Assembly (NCBI GenBank): GCA_050084985.1
Contig: JBITNC010000001.1
Span: 153,450,001-153,514,000 of the forward strand
DNA length: 64,000 bases
Direction: 5' to 3'
Origin: Nageia nagi
Lineage: Eukaryota; Pinophyta
The stretch's first letter is position 1. The number at the start of each line of letters is the position of its first letter. Below are positions 1 to 11,977 of this stretch, one piece after another. The translations under genes and the position numbers were made by a program. The notes under the pieces were generated by a model. That model was not told the origin of the DNA. It did not search any database and was given only the letters and a program-made list of their open reading frames with translations.

Positions 1-1639
1 CCTAAAAATCGATCTCTAATTTAAAAGATAAGCTCTTCCAAAATTTAGAAGTAAAAACTATTAAATTTTATTTAAATATTTATTTTGTAAAATAAAAAAA
101 TGCAAAAAAAAATCAGATATAAAATCAAATCAAATATTGATAATAAATATAATATTATAAAAGGTAAAAATTATCTTTGTTTTTTTTTTTCCATATAAGA
201 CAAAAGGTGAAAAGATGGCATTATTGATGTTTTTAAATGCCAAAAATAATGTAAAAGGTATACTAGTAAATAAAATGAAGTGACCACCACATCATAATGC
301 AAATTGAAGCCACCAATAGTTTTCCAAAGGCTTGAAAAAGGTTAATAACCATCAATCAATACCTAAGTCACCCAGCTAAGATGACATCATGTGACTTGAA
401 GACGATGTCATAATGGTTTGTAAGATGACATCATGTTAATTTTGGTACCATTTTTTGGAGAGGATGTATTCAAGATAGCATATTCACTCTTTTTGATGGT
501 GAGGTGGATGGATAGGTACAAAAGTTGAGATAATTTCTATCATTTAATATTGCTTTTTTTATAAAGATCGATTTTAGAGGTGAACTTGCAAATTTTTCTA
601 AATATAGTAGTATCTTATATAAAATTGATTAGAAACAACCTTCTAAATTAAATGGTGATTTTATTTTCTCAATTTGAGTTATTTATAAAAAATAAGGGAT
701 TTAAATTGTTAATAGAGTGTTAATTTACACTCAAAGTTTAATTTTGACGTATTAGTTCAATGAATTGAGTTCAAATTTAAACCAGAGGTTGGGATAAGAT
801 TTAGGATAATACAAAAATCAATCTTTTTGTAATCCAAGGTTCATTTTCAGCCCATAAAATTATTATAAAAGGAGCTTAATGGATGCATTCAATAGAGAAT
901 AATTACAACATCCACTATTAATTGATTATTTCTATCCACAATGGGGTAATGGTGATGAGGGAGGATTTTATGGTACTATGAATTCACTCAAGATGGATGA
1001 TTTTGAATTTGATACCCAACATCTTTAGAAATTTGATATCAATAATGTGTTCTTTCTCTAACTCTCCTTAGACTCTTTGAGTTATTCTTGCGAGTGCACA
1101 ATAATAATTTGAGTTTCTTAGCAGCTTAGATCTCCATTTTATCCATTTGGCTTTTATACATTATATTACATGGTAGTTGGTAACCACATTGGCTAAATTG
1201 GTAGTTTTTTTATGTAGTATTACTATTGTCAAGGCTATAAAGTGCAAAACAGTATGGGTGAATACAATTTAAATTTAATTCAATTTTTTTATTTTCAAGG
1301 CTAAAAGATGTAAAAAGGTGGAATTTTTTAGTGTTTTGAATCTCTAGAGATGTAGGAGGGGTTTAAAAAATTAGATAATCCTAAATTTAAAAAAATAAAA
1401 ATAAAATTAGCTTGTAAGAATTTTAAAAAAAATCACTTGTAAGAGATGAATAGCCTCTAAGAAAAACCTTGCTTTGAAAGCGAGGCCTATATACATCTAG
1501 GAGGGTATAACCATGAGACACCAGGGAGAGCTAGGTACATGGATCATAGGTATCATAGAATATCATTAGAGTAAGAAGGATGCTTACATTCATCATGATT
1601 TGAGGAGAAAGGTAAAGAAGATAATGCATATTTGAACAA
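1..1639. other. AT-rich stretch without a recognisable gene
   Basis: I see no coding frame that resembles a known family. The only local structure I noticed is a short direct repeat (taagatgacatcatgt at about 376 and again at about 421, roughly 45 bases apart). The sequence is AT-rich with many short homopolymer runs, as expected of old intergenic or transposon-derived plant DNA. Confidence 0.5.
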
Positions 1640-3171
1640 CTTAATATGGAAGCTTATATTGATAGTATTGTGTATCACGACAAAAATCATGAGATGTTTC
1701 AACTTTGGCTCATTCATATAATTTACTAGATGTGTTAGGATGTTAGATTAGCATAGGAACCCTACATTTTAGCTCATTTATATCATGATCTTCATAATTG
1801 TTTTATGGCTCAAAAGATTAGGAAAAGAATGGCATATTCATTTTTACTATAGTGTTGGGCATACAAGCATGTGCAGGTTAATAGGTCCTAAGAGCTTCTA
1901 GTATAATTGTATAATTGGATAACCCCACATATTTTACTTGGTCAAGGCATGATAAACTCACTTTCTAAGAAAAAGGAGTTAAAACATGACGTAAAGTTAT
2001 AAACAACCTAGTGGATTGTAAGAGTTATTTTCAAATAATTAACTAGTTTCATGCATTTATGGTTAATATCAAACTATTGACTAACACACTACATGTTTCT
2101 CATTTGTAGAAGATATCATTTATATACCCTATGAAACCCTACCCTATTGGGTAAATGATACCTAACCTTTATTGAATCCTATATACTAGACTATGTTATG
2201 CAACAGTTTGGGAGGAGATAAGAGCATACACCAACAAATAGACTACTTATTCATACAAGGAGACATAAAGCACATAATATAGATATATGTGAAGTATTGT
2301 CTAAGTAGGAGTGTAAATCACCTCAAGATGCTAGGTCAAGTAGTGATAGTGATGTGAAGGCTGATAATGCAAAATATGGGCCACCATTTGAGTAGGCTTA
2401 CATAAATTGGTGGGTAGATGCCAAATGAGATAAACTTAGGATTTACACTTTAAAGGATCTAGCTAAGGTAGAGGAAGGTGACAATGAAGGATATGATGAA
2501 GAAGAAAAGGATGATGGAAAGGGGGAAGAAGAAGAATAATGGGGTGATGATCCACCACATATCTGCACATTGTATAATGAGGAGGAGGCACAAAAATAAG
2601 AAGAAACCCAAGAAGATGAATGAGGACATAACACCAATGAACCACCCATTACCATTCCTCTCATATAGTAACAAAAACAAATTGAGAATTATCTTATTAA
2701 GTGAATCATCAATACCTGTAAGTTAGTTCCAAAATATACAAATATACTAATAAATATTTTGTTTCATATTACAACTCAAATAAAATTAGATTTAGAGGTA
2801 GAGAAAGCAAAAAAATGAAGTAAAGAGGATGAAATTATGGAGCTCAAAAATGTATTATAATAAAAGGAATAAGAACTATAGGGGTTGAATATGACATCAA
2901 TAGCTTTAGAATAAGCTCAATAGGCAATAAGGCAAGAATAAGAGGCATATAGAAACAAGTACTTCCTCAACACGATGGATAGGTTTATCAAGCATGAAAA
3001 ATAAATTAAAAAAAAAGAATGAAAAGGGTCACTTGTAATAAGAACTTGTAGTACTTGAGGAGTAAATTGGGGTAAAAAGATCTACCTAGCTTGTCTAAGA
3101 CCATGTCTAGATCTAGGACCTTTAGGAGTAACTGTGGCACCACTAGCCATGCTCGTTTGAGGAAGGAATGA
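1640..3171 (+). pseudogene. Plant mobile domain (PMD, MAIN-like) pseudogene with acidic and coiled-coil tail
   Basis: Decayed copy of a plant mobile domain protein, a family found both in transposable elements and in domesticated nuclear genes such as MAIN. Seen directly, with stops: a segment reading ILAHLYHDLHNC near 1765-1800, then CWAYKHVQVNR near 1854-1890. This matches the PMD pattern of a tryptophan-glycine-like region, LAHLY, and W-A-x-EH...RP. Further on, MQQFGRR near 2197 and INWWVDAK near 2404 match the family's RQFG and W-rich C-terminal blocks. After the domain come an acidic Glu/Asp/Lys-rich stretch (about 2460-2620) and a helical, Glu/Lys/Gln-rich tail ending at a stop at 3169-3171. 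Many stops fall where Gln or Trp is expected. The N-terminal limit is approximate. The family call is by motif only. Confidence 0.6.
2478..2626 (+). repeat. Purine-rich low-complexity tract
   Basis: A run dominated by gaa, aag and gga triplets. In the frame of the PMD pseudogene it encodes an acidic Glu/Asp/Lys-rich linker. It creates open frames in the other five frames, and these are shadows, not genes. Confidence 0.6.
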
Positions 3172-5014
3172 TGTATTATACTTTTTTGTGATGATGACCA
3201 TATATGAATATGTAATTTTTTGATATGTTAATACAAAATCCCTCTTTTTTAGATCATATTATGATATGAATTCATGTTTAAGTTATAGTTTTTTATTTTA
3301 TATTTATGAAAAGTATTACTAAAGATAAACGAACTCTATGTTATGTGCTAAATGATACTGATATGACCATTTGAACCAAATTCAAATCTAAAATAAGTCA
3401 CATTTAAAATAAATTATCCAAGTGAGACCAGTGTTGGCACTTGCATTATTAAGGCTTGAAATGTCAATTTAAAGTTTATCAATGTAGGCTAAACAAATGC
3501 TATCCAAAATTTACAAAATTGGATGAATATGAATAACTATGCTTAAACTTACTCAAATTGACCAAATAAGGACCATAAGGAAAATGTTAATACATCATTT
3601 ATAGATTTCATCATTTTGTATGTGAAACAACTTATCAATGACATAGAACTCAAAAAATCAATACTATGCATTGAATAAAGCAAGAAGTCCTGATAATGCT
3701 AGTATGATAGATGAAGAACATACAAGAATACAGTCTCTTAACCCTAAATATTACATCCTTCAAAAGTATGGAAATCAAATAATAATTTAATAATCAGTGC
3801 AAGAAGTTGGGTCCACTTTATGGTAAAAAAGTGGAATTATTTCCTAATTTTTTAAGTTTCATCACAATTGATCTCAAAATTTGAAGCACTTATACATGGC
3901 ATCTTGAAAACGGTTGCTATGTTGAAAATGTAGTGCACAGAGTCCAATTTTCATATATGTAATTTATTCTAATACCTAGAGTATAGAAATTAAATTTTAT
4001 AGTGATCAATAAGAACTACTTTTTAAAATATATTATTTCAAGACCATACCATGCACGTGTCTAGTAAGCATAGTTTGACCTAAATCAAAGTATTTTTAAA
4101 AATCCTTTTAGGAAAAGATACCTAAGATATTGAAGGTTTTCCTTGATAATTTTTATAATGTTATTATGAATATTTTATTTTTTTTATTAATTTTACATTG
4201 GTCATGATTTTTGTTTCAAAAATTGCTCATATTTAGCATGTATAATTTGACCTAACATTATCAAAATTTCAAAAAAATAATTAATTCTATAAATAATTAT
4301 ATGTAGCTTATCTCCATATATTTTTTTTAAGATAATAAAAAAAGAAAAAGTTATTAAAATATAATACTTTTCTTTGAAATTTTTTTAAATACTAAAACTT
4401 CTTCTTTATGTGGACTCAACTTCTTGTACACACCCTCAAAACTAAAAAAACTTATTTCAATTGAACGAATGAAAAATCATACAATGTCAAGTTTTTCTTA
4501 CTGACACATATCAAAATCAAATCAAATGCAAAAATTCTAAAATTAAACACATGATCATAAAACCAACAAACTATTCATTATTTTAGTAAAGGCAAAACAA
4601 CCATCACGAATGGTGAGTACAACATTAGTGCTAATATCAAAGAGACAAAAAAAATACCATAACTCATGCAATAGGGAAATAATTAGAAGATGACATAAAT
4701 AAGTATTAAATCATACAAAAAATGAAAGAAGGAAGCAATGCCAATGCTAAGAGGAGAATATAAAAAGGCAAACCAATCAATAAAATACATAAACAAGCTA
4801 TTATGCATAAAAGATATTTAATAATGACAATGATATGAATAACATTTTTTACCTTTTTACCATGTGGGATGAAATCCACTTACAAAGTTAATAGATGACT
4901 CATTCGATTTGACTTTGATGAAATCAGGGAAATGATTATTAAAGATCCCCATATTCTTGTTCTGCTCATGTTGAGGTCCCTCCAACTTCTTTGGATTTTC
5001 CTTTGCATCTTTTG
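3172..5014. other. AT-rich stretch without a recognisable gene
   Basis: No protein family motif, RNA gene or clear terminal repeat was recognised. Poly-A/T runs and stops are frequent in every frame. Confidence 0.45.
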
Positions 5015-8000
5015 CGTAGTGGTCCACCTATTCCTCACTTCACCAAAATCCTAAAATGAACACCTTTTTTTTATTTAATATTCAACACTAGAATGATTTA
5101 GGAATGGAAAAACGTGATCCACATGAGTGTATCAATGTTCTAGCTAGGCAACACCCATATTGTAAGATTGGCCAAATCTATATTAACCAATCCTAATAAA
5201 AAATGGAGTTCACTTATACAACTATCACCACATTAGGAAGATACTACATAAGTGACCCCATCATTTTTCATCCATGAATTATGTTATGGATATTCTAGTC
5301 ACAATATTATGGTTTTCTCCTTGGGGCCCATATCACCCAACAAAAGATTCCTCCACAAGGTTAAACATCTTAATCCAATGAATAAGCTTTTGTATCATAG
5401 GCATAGATAGATTATCCTAAAGCAATATTCCATATGATATGGGAATAGGATCATCTTTTATAGAACAGTATTCATACTCCTATATGCTTAATCATAGGAA
5501 ATATCACTACAAATACCCTCACCCGATAACAACAATTATATTGACTATTATTCCTTTCTCATAACTTGTCAAGGGTATGGAACACCAACATACCCATATC
5601 TATTTCCTAGGTCCACCATGTTTCCCAAAATACCTATGCCCATATCTTGGGGAGCTATGGATATTATGCCAATAATTTCCTTAAGTGGTTTGTTTCATCT
5701 GATCATTTTATTAATCAAGTCATAAAGAAAAAACTACCCCTTAATATCATCCCAAGAGATAATTAGTACTAAACTAATTATTGGTCATCTACATTTAAGT
5801 GCTTGTATAATTTAAAAGTATCTTAATCAAAATAAATTTAAACCATCCTTCATATAAAGCATATATATAATCAATTACAATAGGCATTTGAATCAAACAT
5901 AATTGCAATATAATTCAACTTATAAATAATCATAACATTTAATCATTGAAAATAATTATTCCAAGCATGCTTGTAAAAAAATATAGAATATAAGCCACAG
6001 TGCTTCATAACAAAAGTACCACATGCACAACTTGACAAGACAAATAAAACTTTATAAGTACGACTACTCCTAGCAAGTGAGTCTAGTATAGAGTGGTCCT
6101 CACATAAGAAATATTTTAGGATAATGTTTTCTTATCATTTAAAGAAATCATAACACCATTTTGTCTACACCTCTTTTGTCAATTTAATCTATTAAATTTA
6201 TGTTGGTTAGTTTGATCAATTAGTAAATCCGCATTGATACCAATCATGATTCAAAGCATGCCAAGAAATGTTCTTACCTATTTGAATTCACATTCTAAGT
6301 CAATTATAAATCATTAGTAAGCTTAGCCATCAACTATCATATGTTATATAATTTTATTATTTATCTTCTATGAAAAACCAAAGTTTATGTCTTTATTGAT
6401 TGAGATACCAAACATCATTTTCCTAGGTCGTTATAACCACTAATTTTTTTTTCTCAAACATCATTGGGTGTTCACCTTGTGTATTTGATTTTACTTCCTT
6501 ATATAATTTTTAATCTCCATAACATATCTAGTAAGGTCCTTTACATTAATTCATAAAGTCATTATCTCATTGATTATGATAATTACTAGTATTCAACATT
6601 TTATAAAATTTCTTCCATTAATGTCAATTGATGTACTCTTATGAACTTATAAACCTAAGTTCATTATTGAATTGTGCTTATATTCCTCTTATTGAATTAT
6701 ATTTCTAACTTGTTCATGCCTATCAATTCCCCAAATGCATATAGAAATTTGTTCCATCACTACTCATTTAGGACTAAGCTTGTACTAAACTTTAGTTATA
6801 CACACTACATCCTTTATTGCATTTCTTTATGATCTACTCTTTTCATAAGATATTGAATTTATGTTAGTGTCTTATGATTATAATTTCATGATACTTTCAA
6901 ATAGATTTTCTATTTACTACAATAATCAAGATGCCTTTTTCACATATAATAATTACATCTTATTTTTATTTTATTATTTAAACGCATTGTATTAACTTAT
7001 TTTCATAATTTCTTATTCTTTGGTCCTTGAATCTAAGTTCCTATAAACTTACACAAACCATTTAGGTATGCTAAGAATGTATAATGATTCCCTTAATAAA
7101 ATCATGCTCATTATTGTATGATATACTCCAACATAGTGATTTTCTAAATAATGTTATAATTAATCTACACAATAATTTTAGAATTTTTATAATTAGTTCA
7201 TGAATGCAACTTCAACAAGGACTTTTATGCAATCTAATGTCCTTTATTAGGTCTTATTAACATTTTGCACACAAATCTTACTATGGAATTTGAAGCCAAG
7301 TTGAAACTTCTTATTTTCACACAAATAATTTAGTGATATACATCAAATAGTTTTCTATAAATTAATATCCTTTGGAAAAGTCTACAAGATCTTGCCTTTC
7401 AATATGGAGTGTACAAGCTTTGGATTACCTTTAATTTAATCTCTAAATTGTAACACATGTTTATTTGAAACACACTTTATTTCCATATATTTATGAAGGT
7501 CAAAAGATAGAGGTTTATAGTACAAAGTTCAATAACCTCATGAACAGTTACATCATTCAACAAGATGAGTATATAAGGTTTCCACATTATCAAAGATCTT
7601 CATTATTCTAGGCATCTTCCTTGATCATGCATCTCTCCAATTGAACCAAGACTTGAAGGTGAAAGGTACTAAGATTAGGTTGAGATTTTTATGAGGATCA
7701 ACATAGCTCTTTTCAATGTATGAAATGGATCATGTCCTTAATGCTTATCAATTATTTAAATACCCTTCTTTTACCACATCAAAAACTCAAAATAATAATT
7801 AATCCAACCATACATCAATAAGCATTTATTCATAGCTCTTTTCAAGATCTTGAGAGGGTCAAGATCTCACTAAAGGACTACCTCTCTTCCTTGATCATGA
7901 ACCAATTCATTAAAATAACTTGATATAACCTCACACAAGTATTTGAAATTTATTTCATACTAACATCCTCATCAAAAAAATCATCCACATTTAAAATTAT
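5015..8000. repeat. Long dispersed repeat, copy R1
   Basis: The sequence recurs in diverged form at 29390-32015 (R2b), with its first part also at about 21815-22050 (R2a). Shared landmarks in the same order include tatgctatggatatt-like, atagattatccta, ccatatgatat, ccaagaaatgttcttac, atctctccaa and aattaatccaaccatac. The two long copies stay roughly collinear for about 2.6 kb with many substitutions and small indels. No terminal repeats or confident coding region were found. The minus strand has a short conserved reading (LINKMIR, NKPLKxIIGII, PQDMG) in both copies, which hints at an old coding segment. Element class is unknown. Confidence 0.7.
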
Positions 8001-8721
8001 TTATATCATTTCCAAATAATAATTCAAATGAATAAATGAATGAAACATTTTTATGTCATGGATAAATTCAAAGGGGAGATAGTCACAAAATTTCCTCTTA
8101 ACATATCCACTTATAATATTTTATATATTAAAATATTTTTATCACATCTAAATGTCTCATCACAAGAAAATTAAGAATAAAAAAACCTATTATCTTTATC
8201 AAGGTTTATTAATTCTAAGAAATCCATAATTTTACAACTAACCTTAATAATTCTTTATATTTTTAATCAATTCAATCACAATTAACAATTATCATTATCC
8301 ACATGTAAAGATGGTAGTATTATTGCATTCTAAAAAGAGGAAAGGGATCCGATCAGATATAGAGTTGAGATTTTTAAAAAAATACAAAAGGGGTTCCCAA
8401 GCCAACGTTACTTCGCACGGGAAGAAATGCTAATAATCAACCCTAGATTCAAGCCAGCTAAGAAAGAGTGAAATTTAGTAATCAACACTACAGGTAATGC
8501 AGCTTGATAAATAGGTTTTTAACTCTGAAAAAATATTATCTCACTTTGAAGGCGACAGACATGAAGTCTTACGTATTTGTTTTGAAATCACAGATAATTC
8601 AGGGTTTAAAAAATGTCTATTCGCATCTAAAACAAAAGGTAATTTAGACTGACGTCTCAGGTGGATAAGAGATGATGTAGTTTTATTTTAGTAAGGGAGT
8701 TTTACCCACAAAAGAGTGAAG
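8001..8721. other. Stretch without a recognisable gene
   Basis: AT-rich up to about 8340, then somewhat less so. No family motif was recognised on either strand. Confidence 0.4.
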
Positions 8722-8890
8722 TGAAAGTCTGGGTGCTAACGAATTATTCATAACAACTGACCTCTAATGATAGAGTTACTTATCCACTGTTTCAAGATTT
8801 TATAGCTCAAATATTATGATATGAACAACTATTGAGTATTTCCTAATCCATATCAACTTGGAACACTTTATTTACTCACAGCTTCTGATA
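8722..8890 (+). repeat. Dispersed repeat D, copy 1
   Basis: This block recurs at about 38852-39010 in the same orientation. Shared landmarks in order are gaagtgaaagtc, gtgctaac, aattatt, taatgat, ttccttatcca/ttacttatcca, tttcaaga and attatgatatgaa. Neither copy gives a convincing protein. The surrounding sequence is not shared, so only this block appears to have been dispersed or preserved. Confidence 0.6.
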
Positions 8891-10584
8891 TTCAGTAAAG
8901 AATTCATCAATACTGATATCTAAGTTCAATGGGATGTTTCAGATATAGTTGGGTAAAATATCTCTACTCGACGAAGCTTGAAACGATTCTCACAATGCTG
9001 ATAAAATTTGTGCTAACGTCCAATACTAAAACAAAAGTATTTAAAAGAGAAAAATTTTGGTATAGCATCTAGGAGAGACGGGTTTATACCCACCCAACAT
9101 CAATTGTTAATAAAGACTAAGATATCACAACGGAACATCACCCAGGACAAGGATGTGGAAAATTATTTCTAAAAACATCTTCCATGAATAAACTTTAAAG
9201 AAAAGTAGCGGACGTAGAGAAAAGTGTATTTACAACATAACATGAACATTAGTAAATGAATTATCATAGTAAGAAGAATAAGAAATGACAATCTCAAGTA
9301 ACGATATAGTTATCAATACACTTTTCATATGAAATTACTTATAATTTCATAAGCATAAAGGATGTGTTTGTGGAAAACATGATCAAAGCATACAATCTAG
9401 CAATGATGTCTTGCATGCTCACCTAAAATGAGATGCAAAAGATAAAAGTTCGTTAGAACATGGTAAAAAGGATGGCACAAGCTCCACTTTTGGGTTGGAA
9501 AGTTCATAGTCACAAAGTGAATATTTAGATTCAAAGGAAAAATTAGTGGTGATGATCAAAATTTTAGAAGTTTTTAAGATGTTCAACTAAAGTAGATGTC
9601 ACTATTAAATCCTTCAGATTATCCCAAGGAGTTTTGCATCTCCTATCAATTAGAGCATGAAATCATATCATTCCAAGAAGGAAAATTTGAATCATTACAG
9701 GAAAACTTCCCATTTAGTCAAGTTATTAGTAGCATATCCTCAAAGACTCTTGATGCCCAAAGATTTATGCAATGGAACTGTAATCTTAAGCTCTAATAAG
9801 GTCATCATTGGTAGTGCTTATCCCAGGAAAAGCATTACACTTTGGTTAACCTAACCATCGCCATATAAATAGAGTTATAATGGAACACAATCCATCAAAA
9901 TGACTTGCCACCTTGAATCGAATATCATATGGATATAAATGTTCACTCAAAATTTTAAATCTTTCATTAACATCCTTTGCCCTAATTTTCTTCATTCTTG
10001 TTTCATCTTAGAGGAACTTAATGCTATAATGCCTCTTTCAATCCCTAGATTTCTAATATACAATCTTATTTTGTAATGTATGATTCCTTACTTTTTACAA
10101 AATTTGGATACTAAGGCATATTTTAACTCAAAGGCATTCAGTAACAATCTTATTTTATGACCTCTTAATCTAGGTCTTTTAAGTCATAATAACTTTTATC
10201 ATAATCATGATATATTTTCATTGATTCCAAGTATTAACTTCTTCACATATTTTATCATTTTCCACAAAATTTTCCTTTATCACTCTTTTATCCTATAAAA
10301 AGGCTTAATTGTAGAAAATAGTCACTCCATGAAGTTATTAGTGCATTATTACCATTTTGAGATACCTTCATAAGGTTTTAAATTCTCAAAATTAGTGCAG
10401 TAATATTGACTTTTATCTAAGACATACTTGTATAACCACATTTATATCAAAGATTTTGATGTTCTTGTCATATCGCAAACTAATAATACTCCTTATAAAA
10501 TTTGCAAATTCTTAAAATTTGAAGTGTTGATTGAGAATGTAACCAGCTTTGAAGTGATAATTATGGTTTCTTTTAGTTGTTCCA
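8891..10584. other. Stretch without a recognisable gene
   Basis: Two overlapping short open frames near 9596-9854 match nothing I recognise. The minus strand here may be the decayed continuation of the gag-like remnant just to the right, but I could not identify protease or reverse transcriptase motifs. Confidence 0.35.
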
Positions 10585-10945
10585 TAGTGAGAAGATAATG
10601 ATTCTAAAGGTGATTACCCCCACATGTCCACCAACCACTCATGGATGGATTCTTATTTCCAAATTTTATTTTTTTCAAGACTAAATCATTCTTTATCCTC
10701 GTTTAAGCTTTGATATGTTTTTGATTGTTATGTTTACCATAGACTTCTTCAAGCAACATATTCAATAATTATTATTGCTCTATCATTTGATATTGCATAT
10801 CCTTAAACTATTTTTTAATTGATAAGATATTTTCAAGAATTTGAGATATGTTTGCATCTTCATTCTTTTGAGATGTGTTTTCCTTGATGTCATCATTTTG
10901 GTTTCCTTGACCCAGATCATTTATTGATCCAAATTCCATTACCTA
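10585..10945 (-). pseudogene. Gag-like fragment with zinc-knuckle-like end
   Basis: On the minus strand a frame starts with MEFGSINDLGQGNQ near 10939 and continues as a hydrophilic, helix-prone stretch interrupted by four stops, three of which could derive from Gln codons. It ends in WWTCGGNHL near 10608-10635, which looks like a CCHC zinc knuckle (C-x2-C-G-G-x-H) whose first Cys has become Trp. That layout is typical of an LTR-retrotransposon Gag C-terminus. No protease or reverse transcriptase could be recognised downstream. It could belong to the candidate LTR at 11620-11977 as its 5' LTR. Confidence 0.4.
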
Positions 10946-11619
10946 ATGTAATAACAAGATTGAGTCAATAGAATAGAAAAATTAATTTTGTATACTTCAT
11001 TCATTTTACAACAAAAAAATTTTATTTGTAGTTTAAGTTCAAAATTTTTAATAATTGCAAACATAACAAAGAGAAATGTTCCATATATTTCTTTTGAAGT
11101 ATAAACATATACTCTAAAATAATTATCCTAAATCAACTATTTTGAGTCTATTTGTTTGAAATCATTCATGGTTATCTTTTCCCTTTTCACTAAGCACCAA
11201 TAATGCTTCTTGAGTGATAAAGTCCATTATTAAATAATTCCTTCACCTTTCTCTTTTTATTTTTCTCAATCATTGGAAGGAGATTATATTCCATATAACT
11301 TATTCTTACCACTCAATATACCTTTGATTCCTTTTGTATTACATTTACCCTAGACCACTTTTAAAAGTTTTGATGATGTATCATTTAGGCCTTATAATAA
11401 TATTATCTTTTTATTTTCCCTTTTTGCCTTAAGATAGGTGTTTGACCAAATCCATTTAGATTTCAATATAGCACTTTATACAACATAGTATTCCTTTCAT
11501 GAATAGGCAATTTAGTCAAATATATCCTAATTGAAATATCTTTTACTTTTTTACCATGAATGTGCCTCATTTATCGATCAAATCACTTGATAGGTTTCTT
11601 ATCTTCAACCTAAAATCGA

Positions 11620-11977
11620 TGGAATAATGGAAGAGAAGAACAAAAAATAAAACAAGTAACTCAATTATTAGAATAGAGGGTCAAGCCTTTATTAATATAA
11701 ACTAGAATCGATTATAATAGTATAATATCTATACACTTGGCTCTCACACTCACTCAGACTCTTATATTATCTTCATTCACTTATACTAAGTTGTATATCT
11801 TCTCTCTCTCTCTCTCTCCTATCTATTTGTGGTCCCCTTCTCAACACTCCCATTTACTGGGTTTAAAGAGTCATGTCCTTTTGGTCATGGTGGAAAAAGT
11901 AGTTGATGATTGCTAATCATTCATTAGTTACTTTTAAGACTAACTAATTTACTTAATGGAATTCTCTTCTACCAACA
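11620..11977 (-). repeat. Candidate LTR (minus orientation)
   Basis: Read on the minus strand it opens with TGTTGGTAGAAG at 11977 and closes near 11620 with CA. It contains a polyadenylation-like AATAAA and a (GA)n run. Just before its start is GAGAAGGA, which could be a polypurine tract, so this may be the 3' LTR of the gag-like element to its right. A leader and gag-like start lie on its other side, so it could instead be a 5' LTR. No second copy is visible in the window and no convincing primer-binding site follows, so the call is tentative. Confidence 0.35.
11799..11818. repeat. (TC)n microsatellite
   Basis: About ten uninterrupted TC units. Confidence 0.9.

Noticed and set aside
2443-2726. 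Ser/Pro-rich and Lys-rich small proteins in several overlapping frames
   Set aside because: They are shadows of a purine-rich low-complexity tract within the PMD pseudogene.
1500-3171. hAT or Mutator transposase for the remnant at 1.6-3.2 kb
   Set aside because: The WAY-H...NR, LAHLY and RQFG-like blocks fit PMD better; no hAT dimerisation block or MULE DDE signature was seen.
9596-9854. Two overlapping short open frames
   Set aside because: No recognisable motif and no support from a second copy; not called as a gene.
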